Source: an uncultured Coriobacteriaceae bacterium
Lineage (GTDB): Bacteria; Actinomycetota; Coriobacteriia; Coriobacteriales; Atopobiaceae
NCBI GenBank assembly: GCA_902766805.1
Contig: CACXFF010000246.1
Location: forward strand, 1 to 5,659
DNA: 5,659 bases
Direction of reading: 5' to 3'
Made by a program: the position numbers and the translations under genes. A model generated the notes under the pieces. The model was not told the DNA's origin. It made no database searches and was given only the letters and a program-made list of their open reading frames with translations. Each line of letters begins with the position of its first letter. Position 1 is the first letter of the stretch. Of this stretch, positions 1 to 5,659 are shown piece by piece.

Positions 1-32
1 AGGAAGCAGTACGGAAGGAAGCGACCCGACCC

Positions 33-2000
33 ATGAAGCAGTTCAAGACGGAGAGCAAGAAGCTCTTGGACCTCATGATCAACTCCATCTATACCAACCG
101 CGAGATCTTTTTGCGCGAGCTGGTGTCCAACGCGTCCGACGCGCTCGACAAACTCGCCTTTGCTGCGTTGACCGACAACAGCCTGGCCGTGAATCAGGAC
201 GAACTGGCCGTAACCGTGAGCTTCGACAAGGACGCCCGTACGATCTGCATCTCGGACAACGGCATCGGCATGACGGCTGAGGAGCTCGAGGAGAATCTCG
301 GCACCATCGCCCATTCGGGCAGCGAGGCCTTCAAGGCGGAGCACGCCGAAGAGCAGGGCAATGCGATGGACATCATCGGTCAGTTCGGCGTGGGCTTCTA
401 TTCGTCGTTCATGGTGGCCTCGCGCGTGCGCGTGGTGAGCCGCGCGGTGGGTTCCGATACCGCGTGGGCGTGGGAGTCCGATGGCGTGGAGGGCTACACC
501 ATCGAGCCCGCTGGGCCGGGGGAGCGCGACGGGGCCGACGACCATGGCACCGACGTGACCCTGTACCTGCGTCCTTCGACCGAGACCGAGGATACCGACC
601 ACTTCCTGTCCGAGTGGGCGCTGCGCGACTTGGTCAAGCGCTACTCCAATTACGTACGCTACCCCATCCAGATGATGGTGACCAAAAGCGAGCGCGTCGA
701 AGCCCCCGAAGGCTCGGAGGACCTGGCGCCCGAGTTCGTCGAGCATCAGGAGCTGGAGACCGTCAACTCCATGACCCCCATCTGGAAGAAGCGTTCGTCG
801 GAGGTGGAGCAGTCCGACTACGACGAGTTCTACAAGGGGACCTTCCACGACTTCGCCAATCCGGCGCGCACCATCTCGTTCCACGCCGAAGGCGCTCTGA
901 GCTACGACGCGCTGCTCTTCATCCCGAGCGAGGCGCCGTTTGACCTGTACAGCAAGGACTATGAGAAGGGTTTGGCCCTGTACTCCTCCAACGTGCTCAT
1001 CCAGGAGAAGTGCGCCGACCTGTTGCCCGACTACTACAATTTTGTCCGTGGCGTGGTGGACTCCCCGGACGTGACGCTCAACATCTCTCGTGAGACCCTG
1101 CAGCAGAACGCGCAGCTCAAGGCCATCGCCAAGCGCGTGGAGCGCAAGGTGCGCCAGGAGCTGGGCACCATGCAGGCGCAGGACCGCGAGGCCTACGAGA
1201 AGTTCTTCGAGAACTTTGGCCGTGGCATCAAGTTTGGCATCTACAACAGCTACGGCATGAATGCCGGAGAGCTGGCCGACCTGCTGCTGTTCTGGAGCGC
1301 CCGTGAGCACAAGATGGTCACTCTGCGCGAGTACGTGCTGGGCATGGTCGAGGGCCAGGACAAGATCCTGTACGCGGCAGGCGAGACGCGAGAGCGCCTG
1401 GAGAAGCTCCCCGTGGTGACGAGCGCCTTGGGCCGTGGCTATGACGTGCTGTTGTGCACGCAGGACGTGGATGAGTTCATGCTGCAGGTCATGCGCAGCT
1501 ACCACATGGACGCGGTAGCAGGGGACTCCGAGACCGCCGGCAGCGACGCGCGCGACGTGGAGCTGGCCAACGTTTCCACGGCCGACCTGGATCTGGCCAC
1601 CGAAGAGGAGCGCGACGAGGCCAAGAAGGCCACCGAGGAGCACAGCGACCTCTTTGGTGCGCTGGCGCAGAGCCTGGGCGACAAGGTGAGCCAGGTGCGC
1701 GTCTCCACCAAGCTCACCGACGCCCCCGCCTGCATCTCCACCGAAGGCCCCATCTCGCTGGAGATGGAGCGCGTGATGATGCAGGGTCCGGACTCCGAGA
1801 TGGCGCCGCACGCCCAGCGCGTGTTGGAGCTGAATGCCTCGCACCCCGTGTTCGCCAAGCTCGTCGCCGCGCAAGAGGCGGGAGACAGCGACAAGCTCGC
1901 GCTCTATGCAAGCCTGCTCTACGATCAGGCGCTGCTGGTGGAGGGCCTGCCGGTGGATGACCCGGTGGAGTTTGCCAAGAACGTCTGCGCGCTCATGTAG
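33..2000 (+). CDS. htpG: Hsp90-family molecular chaperone HtpG
   Basis: Cytosolic ATP-dependent homodimeric chaperone of the Hsp90 family, acting on partly folded client proteins. It has 655 residues, full length for bacterial HtpG (E. coli has about 624). The N-terminal GHKL ATPase domain is intact: ELVSNASDALDK at 29-40 (Glu29 is the expected general base, Asn33 the Mg/ATP ligand), DNGIGM at 75-80 (Asp75 contacts adenine), GTIAHSG near 90-96, the lid/glycine motif GQFGVGFYS at 116-124, and GTDVTLYL closing the domain. The middle domain carries the catalytic-arginine loop NISRETLQQN with Arg353. The C-terminal dimerisation domain ends with the typical LLYDQALLVEG stretch. The ATG at 33 gives the usual family N-terminus. 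A purine-rich AAGGAAG lies at 15-21, rather far upstream for a ribosome binding site. The frame stays open to the window edge, but no better start is visible. A terminator follows, so it appears transcriptionally separate from the folate genes. Confidence 0.97.
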   Translation: MKQFKTESKKLLDLMINSIYTNREIFLRELVSNASDALDKLAFAALTDNSLAVNQDELAVTVSFDKDARTICISDNGIGMTAEELEENLGTIAHSGSEAFKAEHAEEQGNAMDIIGQFGVGFYSSFMVASRVRVVSRAVGSDTAWAWESDGVEGYTIEPAGPGERDGADDHGTDVTLYLRPSTETEDTDHFLSEWALRDLVKRYSNYVRYPIQMMVTKSERVEAPEGSEDLAPEFVEHQELETVNSMTPIWKKRSSEVEQSDYDEFYKGTFHDFANPARTISFHAEGALSYDALLFIPSEAPFDLYSKDYEKGLALYSSNVLIQEKCADLLPDYYNFVRGVVDSPDVTLNISRETLQQNAQLKAIAKRVERKVRQELGTMQAQDREAYEKFFENFGRGIKFGIYNSYGMNAGELADLLLFWSAREHKMVTLREYVLGMVEGQDKILYAAGETRERLEKLPVVTSALGRGYDVLLCTQDVDEFMLQVMRSYHMDAVAGDSETAGSDARDVELANVSTADLDLATEEERDEAKKATEEHSDLFGALAQSLGDKVSQVRVSTKLTDAPACISTEGPISLEMERVMMQGPDSEMAPHAQRVLELNASHPVFAKLVAAQEAGDSDKLALYASLLYDQALLVEGLPVDDPVEFAKNVCALM

Positions 2001-2022
2001 TGTCGTTGTGCGTGTCCTAGGG

Positions 2023-2058
2023 GAGCCGGTGTGGCTGCGTGCCGCACCGGCTCTTTTT
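2023..2058 (+). terminator. Intrinsic terminator after htpG
   Basis: A 13-bp stem pairs GAGCCGGTGTGGC (2023-2035) with GCCGCACCGGCTC (2041-2053) across a 5-base loop TGCGT. All pairs are Watson-Crick except one T-G wobble. Five T residues (2054-2058) follow directly. It starts 22 bases after the htpG stop codon, as expected for a rho-independent terminator ending the htpG transcript. Confidence 0.93.
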
Positions 2059-2386
2059 CGTCGCGCGGCGCAGGGCTTGGGCCCACCCAATCGTCGTCCT
2101 ACGGCATCCTCGGGGCACGTTCCGTGCGCGTAGGGGTTGGGCCGAGCGGCTGCGCACGTTCTCGCGGGGGTCGCAGTGCGTCCCGCGCGCGTGGGATTGT
2201 GCGTGAAGGCCTCGGCTCATGGCCTGATGAGCGCTGGTACTACCTGCGCGCGGGCTGAGCGATGCCATGGGCTAGGGGGCCCTTGGAGTGGTGGCCTTTC
2301 TGGGAAAGTGCCAAATTATCCGGCAAGCGGAGGCGCGAATGACGGACAATACGGAGCGTTGAAGAGCGCGGCTCAGCCGTACGACC
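2059..2386. other. Gene-free, hairpin-rich region upstream of the folate cluster
   Basis: I see no convincing gene here. The open frames crossing it show no recognisable protein and no good ribosome binding site. It contains several short inverted repeats: TTGGG/CCCAA (2077-2090), GCACG/CGTGC (2115-2127), CTGCG/CGCAG (2150-2176), TCCCGC/GTGGGA (2181-2196) and GCTCAT/ATGAGC (2215-2232). The last competes with AGGCC/GGCCT (2207-2225). The sequence is very GC-rich up to about 2280 and becomes less so around 2296-2350. The fhs promoter is therefore most likely in the downstream part, but no textbook -35/-10 pair is visible. It probably holds the promoter and 5' leader of fhs-fchA-folD. A small RNA cannot be excluded. 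Confidence 0.5.
2292..2319 (+). promoter_or_regulatory. Imperfect palindrome with adjoining -10-like AATTAT, possible fhs control site
   Basis: TGGC-CTTTC (2292-2300) pairs with GAAAG-GCCA (2304-2313) across a 3-base TGG loop, with one bulged T at 2309. This gives 9 bp of dyad symmetry. The AT-rich AATTAT at 2314-2319 directly abuts it and matches four of six bases of the -10 consensus. No good -35 hexamer sits at the normal distance; TTGGAG at 2283-2288 is about 25 bases away. It could be an operator over a weak promoter or simply an RNA hairpin in the leader. It lies about 80 bases upstream of the fhs start. Confidence 0.25.
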
Positions 2387-2393
2387 AGAGGAG
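2387..2393 (+). promoter_or_regulatory. Ribosome binding site that decides the fhs start
   Basis: AGAGGAG directly abuts an ATG at 2394 (zero spacing) but lies 6 bases before an in-frame GTG at 2400. Normal Shine-Dalgarno spacing therefore favours GTG 2400 over the upstream ATG. No other purine-rich site at a workable distance serves the ATG. Confidence 0.75.
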
Positions 2394-2399
2394 ATGCCT

Positions 2400-4073
2400 G
2401 TGGCGGAGCACAAGAGCGATATCCAGATAGCCCAAGAGGCGACGATGCTTCCGATCAGCCAAGTGGCGGCCAAGGCGGGGCTTGTCGAAGAGCAGCTTGA
2501 ACACTACGGCAGGTACAAGGCGAAGGTCGACATCCAGTCCATGAGGGACCTGCCTGACCGTGCCAAGCTCATATTGGTCACGGCTATCAACCCCACGCCT
2601 GCGGGCGAGGGCAAAACGACGACATCGGTGGGTTTGGCCGATGCCATGAACCTCACCGGGCGCAACACCATGCTCTGCCTGCGCGAGCCGTCCCTGGGCC
2701 CTGTCTTTGGCGTCAAGGGCGGCGCCGCGGGCGGCGGCTATGCCCAGGTGGTGCCTATGGAGGACATCAACCTGCATTTCACCGGCGACTTCCACGCCAT
2801 CGGCGCGGCGAACAACCTGTGCGCCGCGATGTTGGACAACCACATCAAGCAGGGCAACGAGCTGGGCATCGATCCGCGTCGTGTGGTGTGGCACCGCTGC
2901 GTGGACATGAACGACCGTCAGCTGCGCAACGTAATCGACGGCATGGGCGGTATCGCCGACGGCGTGCCGCGCCAGGACAGCTTCGACATCACGGTGGCTT
3001 CGGAGGTCATGGCGGTCTTCTGCCTGGCGACCTCGCTGGCCGACCTCAAGCGGCGCTTGGGCCGCATGGTGATCGCCTACACCTATGACCTCAGGCCGGT
3101 CACGGTGAGCGACATCCATGCAGAGGGTGCCATGACCGCGCTGCTCAAGGATGCAATCGCGCCCAACCTGGTGCAGACGCTGGAGAACAACCCTGCCTTT
3201 GTGCATGGCGGGCCCTTTGCGAACATTGCCCACGGCTGCAACTCGGTGATGGCCACCGTCACCGCGATGAAGATGGCCGATTACGTGGTGACCGAGGCGG
3301 GCTTTGGCGCCGATCTGGGGGCAGAGAAGTTCCTGGACATCAAGTGCCGTGCTACGGGCCTGGCCCCGTCGGCCGTGGTGATTGTGGCCACGGTGCGCGC
3401 GCTCAAGTACAACGGTGGCGTGCCGCGCGCAGAGCTCGGATCCGAGAACCTCGCGGCGCTCGAGGCGGGCCTGCCCAACCTCCTGCAGCATGTGAGCAAC
3501 ATCCGTGATGTCTACGGCCTGCCCTGCGTGGTGGCGCTCAATGCGTTCCCGACCGACAGCGCGGCCGAGCTCAAGCTTGTGAAGGACAGGTGCCACGAAC
3601 TGGGCGTGAACGTTGCGCTCTCTGAGGTGTGGGCCAAGGGCGGAGAGGGCGGACGCGCACTGGCCGACGAGGTCGTACGCCTCTGCGACGAGCCGAGCGC
3701 CTTCCGCTACAGCTACGAGCTCGAGGGAAGCATAGAGGACAAGCTCAATGCCATCGCGACCAAGATCTATCATGCCGATGGCGTTGACATCGTGGGTCCG
3801 GCGCGCAACCAGCTCAAGCAGCTGGAAGAGCAGGGTTTTGGTGGCCTGCCCATCTGCGTGGCCAAAACCCAGTATTCCTTCAGCGATGACCAGACCAAGC
3901 TTGGCGCGCCGCGCGACTTCCGCATCACGGTGCGCAACCTGCGCGTCTCTGCCGGCGCGGGGTTCATCGTGGCGCTTACGGGTGACATCATGACGATGCC
4001 CGGGCTGCCCAAAGTGCCCGCTGCCGAGCGCATAGACGTGACTGACGACGGCAAGATCGTCGGCCTCTTCTAG
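2400..4073 (+). CDS. fhs: Formate--tetrahydrofolate ligase (10-formyl-THF synthetase)
   Basis: Joins formate to tetrahydrofolate using ATP, giving 10-formyl-THF in the cytosol. It is the entry step for formate into one-carbon metabolism and is reversible in some anaerobes. From GTG 2400 the product has 557 residues, the usual length of the family. Visible motifs, numbered from that start, are the P-loop TPAGEGKTTT at 66-75 (Lys72), REPSLGPVFGVKGGAAGGGY at 95-114, then MEDINLHFTGDFHAIGAANN, VVWHRCVDMNDRQLRN, FVHGGPFANIAHGCNS and EAGFGADLGAEKF, with TGDIMTMPGLPKVP near the C-terminus. All match family signatures with no lost residue that I can see. The GTG start is chosen because AGAGGAG sits 6 bases before it and the protein then begins MAEHKSDIQIAQ, close to the common family start. 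ATG 2394 would add only two residues. It leads the fhs-fchA-folD cluster, which carries out consecutive reactions. Confidence 0.96.
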   Translation: MAEHKSDIQIAQEATMLPISQVAAKAGLVEEQLEHYGRYKAKVDIQSMRDLPDRAKLILVTAINPTPAGEGKTTTSVGLADAMNLTGRNTMLCLREPSLGPVFGVKGGAAGGGYAQVVPMEDINLHFTGDFHAIGAANNLCAAMLDNHIKQGNELGIDPRRVVWHRCVDMNDRQLRNVIDGMGGIADGVPRQDSFDITVASEVMAVFCLATSLADLKRRLGRMVIAYTYDLRPVTVSDIHAEGAMTALLKDAIAPNLVQTLENNPAFVHGGPFANIAHGCNSVMATVTAMKMADYVVTEAGFGADLGAEKFLDIKCRATGLAPSAVVIVATVRALKYNGGVPRAELGSENLAALEAGLPNLLQHVSNIRDVYGLPCVVALNAFPTDSAAELKLVKDRCHELGVNVALSEVWAKGGEGGRALADEVVRLCDEPSAFRYSYELEGSIEDKLNAIATKIYHADGVDIVGPARNQLKQLEEQGFGGLPICVAKTQYSFSDDQTKLGAPRDFRITVRNLRVSAGAGFIVALTGDIMTMPGLPKVPAAERIDVTDDGKIVGLF

Positions 4074-4092
4074 ATAGTTGAGTGGAAGCTGT

Positions 4093-4115
4093 CGCCCTGG
4101 GTCCGTCCCGGGGCG
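4093..4115 (+). other. Intercistronic hairpin 1 between fhs and fchA
   Basis: CGCCCTGGG (4093-4101) pairs with CCCGGGGCG (4107-4115) across the 5-base loop TCCGT. This gives nine pairs, including one T-G wobble. The following bases TATCTGTCTG are only mildly T-rich, so it is at best a weak or partial terminator. An mRNA-processing or stability element is equally possible. Confidence 0.55.
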
Positions 4116-4124
4116 TATCTGTCT

Positions 4125-4145
4125 GCGCACGGTGCTGCCGTGCGC
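4125..4145 (+). other. Intercistronic hairpin 2 between fhs and fchA
   Basis: GCGCACGG (4125-4132) and CCGTGCGC (4138-4145) form a perfect 8-bp stem around the 5-base loop TGCTG. It ends 19 bases before the fchA ATG and leaves the G-rich ribosome binding region free. There is no T-tract behind it, so it is not a standard terminator. It stands 9 bases after hairpin 1. Confidence 0.55.
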
Positions 4146-4164
4146 TGGAATGGGGGGTAGGGAA

Positions 4165-4791
4165 ATGCTGGACAATGTGCCCTTGAAGGGCATCGAGGCC
4201 TTCAGTTCGGCGCTGGCTGCCAAGGAGCCAGTGCCGGGTGGCGGCGGGGCGGCGGCCTGCGCCGGAGCCCTGGCGGCAGCGCTGTGTTCCATGGTGGGCA
4301 ACTACACCACGGGCAAGAAGGCCTATGCTCCCGTGGAGGCTGACATCCAGCGCATGCTGGCTGCGGCGACGGCCGCACGCATGCGCCTGATAGAGCTCGT
4401 GAAGGAAGACGCCGACGCGTTCCTGCCCCTGTCGCGCGCCTATGCCATCCCCCGCGATGATCCGTCCCGCGCTGAGAAGCTCGAGGAAGTCACCAAATGG
4501 GCCTGCGCCGCGCCACTGGAGATGATGCGTCAGACCTGCAAGGTGGTCGAACTGCTGGAGGAGATGGGCGAGAAGGGCTCGCGCATGCTGCTCTCTGACG
4601 TGGGCGTGGGCGCCCTGCTTGCACGTGCCGCACTCGAGGCGGCGAGCCTCAACGTGTTCGTGAACACGTGCACGCTCAGCGACCGCGACTTCGCGCGGAT
4701 CACCGAGGAAGAGGTCGATGAGATGCTGGAGACGTACTGTCCGCGCGCCGAAGCCGTCACTGCTTCGGTCATGGAGCGCGTGCGCGGCTAG
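4165..4791 (+). CDS. fchA: Methenyl-THF cyclohydrolase, cyclodeaminase/cyclohydrolase family (FchA)
   Basis: A 208-residue cytosolic protein of the formiminotransferase-cyclodeaminase C-terminal domain family, whose stand-alone members are about this long. The expected role is interconversion of 10-formyl-THF and 5,10-methenyl-THF. Visible features are the N-terminal glycine-rich loop EPVPGGGGAAA at 21-31, EDADAF at 81-86, and SDVGVGALLARAALEA at 144-159 leading into LNVFVN at 162-167. A mostly helical, Ala-rich composition fits this all-alpha family. The frame is open further upstream, but that extension (MSGSCRPGS...) is unlike the family and would be encoded by the two intercistronic hairpins. 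ATG 4165 gives the typical start MLDNVPLKGIEAF and has a G-rich GGGGGGTAGGGA (4152-4163) before it. Its position between fhs and folD favours the cyclohydrolase role over glutamate formiminotransferase-linked cyclodeamination, because no histidine-degradation gene is present. The two activities cannot be separated from sequence alone. Confidence 0.88.
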   Translation: MLDNVPLKGIEAFSSALAAKEPVPGGGGAAACAGALAAALCSMVGNYTTGKKAYAPVEADIQRMLAAATAARMRLIELVKEDADAFLPLSRAYAIPRDDPSRAEKLEEVTKWACAAPLEMMRQTCKVVELLEEMGEKGSRMLLSDVGVGALLARAALEAASLNVFVNTCTLSDRDFARITEEEVDEMLETYCPRAEAVTASVMERVRG

Positions 4792-4803
4792 AGAGGGGAT
4801 TCC

Positions 4804-5658
4804 ATGGCCAAGGAACTGCTGGGCTTGCCCGTGGCAAACGCCCTGACGGAGCAGGTCGCAGAACGTGTGCGTGCGCTCAAGGAGCACGGCGTGGAACCAA
4901 CGCTCGCCATCCTGCGGGTGGGGGAGCGTGCCGATGACCTGTCCTACGAGCGCGGTGCGCTCAAGCGCTGCGAGAAGGCGGGCGTGGCGGTGCGGCGTTA
5001 CGTCCTGGACGAAGGCTGCACGCAGGAAGAGCTCATGGCCAGCATCGCGCAGATAAATGCCGACACGTCCATCCACGGCTGCCTGATGTTCCGGCCGCTG
5101 CCGGCGACCCTGGACGAGGCTGCGGCGTGCGCGGCGCTCGACCCGTCCAAAGACGTGGACGGTATCACCCAGGGTTCTCTCTATGGCGTCTTTGCCCAGC
5201 AGCCGGTGGGTTTCGCGCCCTGCACAGCCGAGGCATGCTGCGAGCTGCTCGACCACTACGGGTACGACCTCACCGGTGCGCGGGTGTGCGTGGTGGGCCG
5301 CAGCCTCGTGATCGGCAAGCCGGTGAGCATGCTGCTGCAGGCACGCAACGCTACCGTCACCATGTGCCACACGCGCACGCGCGACCTCGCCGCCACCTGT
5401 CGCGAGGCGGAGATCCTCGTGGTGGCGGCGGGCCACATCGGGACGGTAGGCGCCGACGCCGTGGCGCCTGGCCAAGTGGTGGTGGATGTGGGCATCAACT
5501 GGGACGAAGCCGCAGGCAAGCTGGTGGGCGACGTGGACTACGCTGCCTGCGTGCCTGTGGTGGACGCCATCACGCCCGTTCCGCGCGGAGTGGGATCGGT
5601 GACCACGGCGGTCCTGGTCAAGCATGTGGTGGAGGCCGCCGCGCGCGCTTGTGCGTAA
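4804..5658 (+). CDS. folD: 5,10-methylene-THF dehydrogenase (FolD family), probably lacking cyclohydrolase activity
   Basis: A 284-residue protein, normal FolD length, interconverting 5,10-methenyl- and 5,10-methylene-THF with NAD(P)(H). The substrate domain includes RVGERADDLSY (Tyr48) and PSKDVDG (114-120, Asp119), followed by FAPCT (137-141). The Rossmann domain carries VVGRSLVIGKP (163-173) and ATVTMCHTRT (183-192), then VVVDVGIN. Against E. coli FolD as recalled, alignment across the active site is gap-free. Tyr50 and Asp121 are kept, but catalytic Lys54 is Ala52 and Gln98 is Phe96. Lys54 of this protein aligns with E. coli Lys56 and is not the catalytic lysine. The C-terminal signature reads PRGVGS (260-265) instead of PGGVGP. 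The dehydrogenase function looks intact, while cyclohydrolase function is probably lost and supplied by fchA. AGGGGA (4794-4799) is a well-placed ribosome binding site. The start lies 12 bases after the fchA stop, so the two are co-transcribed. The stop is TAA at 5656-5658. Confidence 0.93.
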   Translation: MAKELLGLPVANALTEQVAERVRALKEHGVEPTLAILRVGERADDLSYERGALKRCEKAGVAVRRYVLDEGCTQEELMASIAQINADTSIHGCLMFRPLPATLDEAAACAALDPSKDVDGITQGSLYGVFAQQPVGFAPCTAEACCELLDHYGYDLTGARVCVVGRSLVIGKPVSMLLQARNATVTMCHTRTRDLAATCREAEILVVAAGHIGTVGADAVAPGQVVVDVGINWDEAAGKLVGDVDYAACVPVVDAITPVPRGVGSVTTAVLVKHVVEAAARACA

Positions 5659-5659
5659 G

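Noticed and set aside
464..943. A 159-codon plus-strand frame inside htpG
   Set aside because: It is an Arg-rich out-of-frame shadow within an intact, conserved HtpG sequence.
2115..2161. Direct repeat of GCACGTTC at 2115-2122 and 2154-2161
   Set aside because: It is only two copies of an 8-mer in GC-rich DNA, with no third copy or regular spacing, so chance is sufficient.
2131..2200. A tRNA-like stretch (GGGCCGAGCGGCTGCG...)
   Set aside because: There is no TTCRA T-loop, no matching acceptor stem and no plausible anticodon arm.
2137..2393. A ZTP or THF riboswitch upstream of fhs
   Set aside because: Neither the ZTP 3' core (CCGCCTGGGC-like) nor the conserved THF-riboswitch segments can be found. 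A covariance search would be needed to be certain.
2031..2430. Small overlapping open frames in the htpG-fhs gap
   Set aside because: They overlap the terminator or run into fhs out of frame, lack ribosome binding sites, and have Arg/Gly/Ala-rich translations without motifs.
4093..4124. Hairpin 1 as a full intrinsic terminator ending fhs
   Set aside because: The bases after the stem (TATCTGTCTG) are not a T-tract, and the functionally linked fchA and folD lie immediately downstream.
2373..4301. A 642-codon open frame on the minus strand covering all of fhs
   Set aside because: It is antisense to a fully conserved fhs. Its translation is rich in His, Arg and Ala with no recognisable domain, typical of the mirror frame of a GC-rich gene.
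3988..5625. A 545-codon open frame on the minus strand across fchA and folD
   Set aside because: Same reason: the His/Arg-rich mirror of two clearly real plus-strand genes, with no family similarity seen.

Overview
This is a high-GC bacterial window carrying four complete plus-strand genes. They are htpG, then an fhs-fchA-folD one-carbon (folate) cluster. The protein sequences look like those of an anaerobic high-GC Gram-positive, and Coriobacteriia (the Atopobium/Olsenella/Collinsella group) is my best guess. That placement rests on the fhs-fchA-folD arrangement and general sequence style, not on a marker gene, so it is tentative. There is no sign of a mobile element, CRISPR array, tRNA or rRNA.

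Layout: htpG (33-2000) encodes a full-length Hsp90 chaperone. A strong intrinsic terminator (2023-2058) closes it. A gene-free stretch of about 335 bases follows (2059-2393). It is rich in short inverted repeats and presumably holds the promoter and leader of the folate cluster. Next come fhs (best start GTG 2400), a 91-base gap with two tandem hairpins, fchA (best start ATG 4165, not the upstream extension of its frame), and folD (4804-5658), which begins 12 bases after the fchA stop.

The three folate enzymes form a chain: formate + THF + ATP to 10-formyl-THF (Fhs), to 5,10-methenyl-THF (FchA), to 5,10-methylene-THF (FolD). In acetogens this is the core of the methyl branch of the Wood-Ljungdahl pathway. 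In other anaerobes it lets formate feed purine, thymidylate, serine and methionine synthesis, or runs in reverse.

The most interesting point is in FolD. Aligned without gaps to the E. coli enzyme as I remember it, two of the four residues implicated in the cyclohydrolase reaction are replaced: catalytic Lys54 by Ala52 and Gln98 by Phe96. Tyr and Asp at the other two positions are kept. This FolD is therefore probably a dehydrogenase only, with FchA supplying the missing cyclohydrolase step. A default 'bifunctional' annotation would be wrong.
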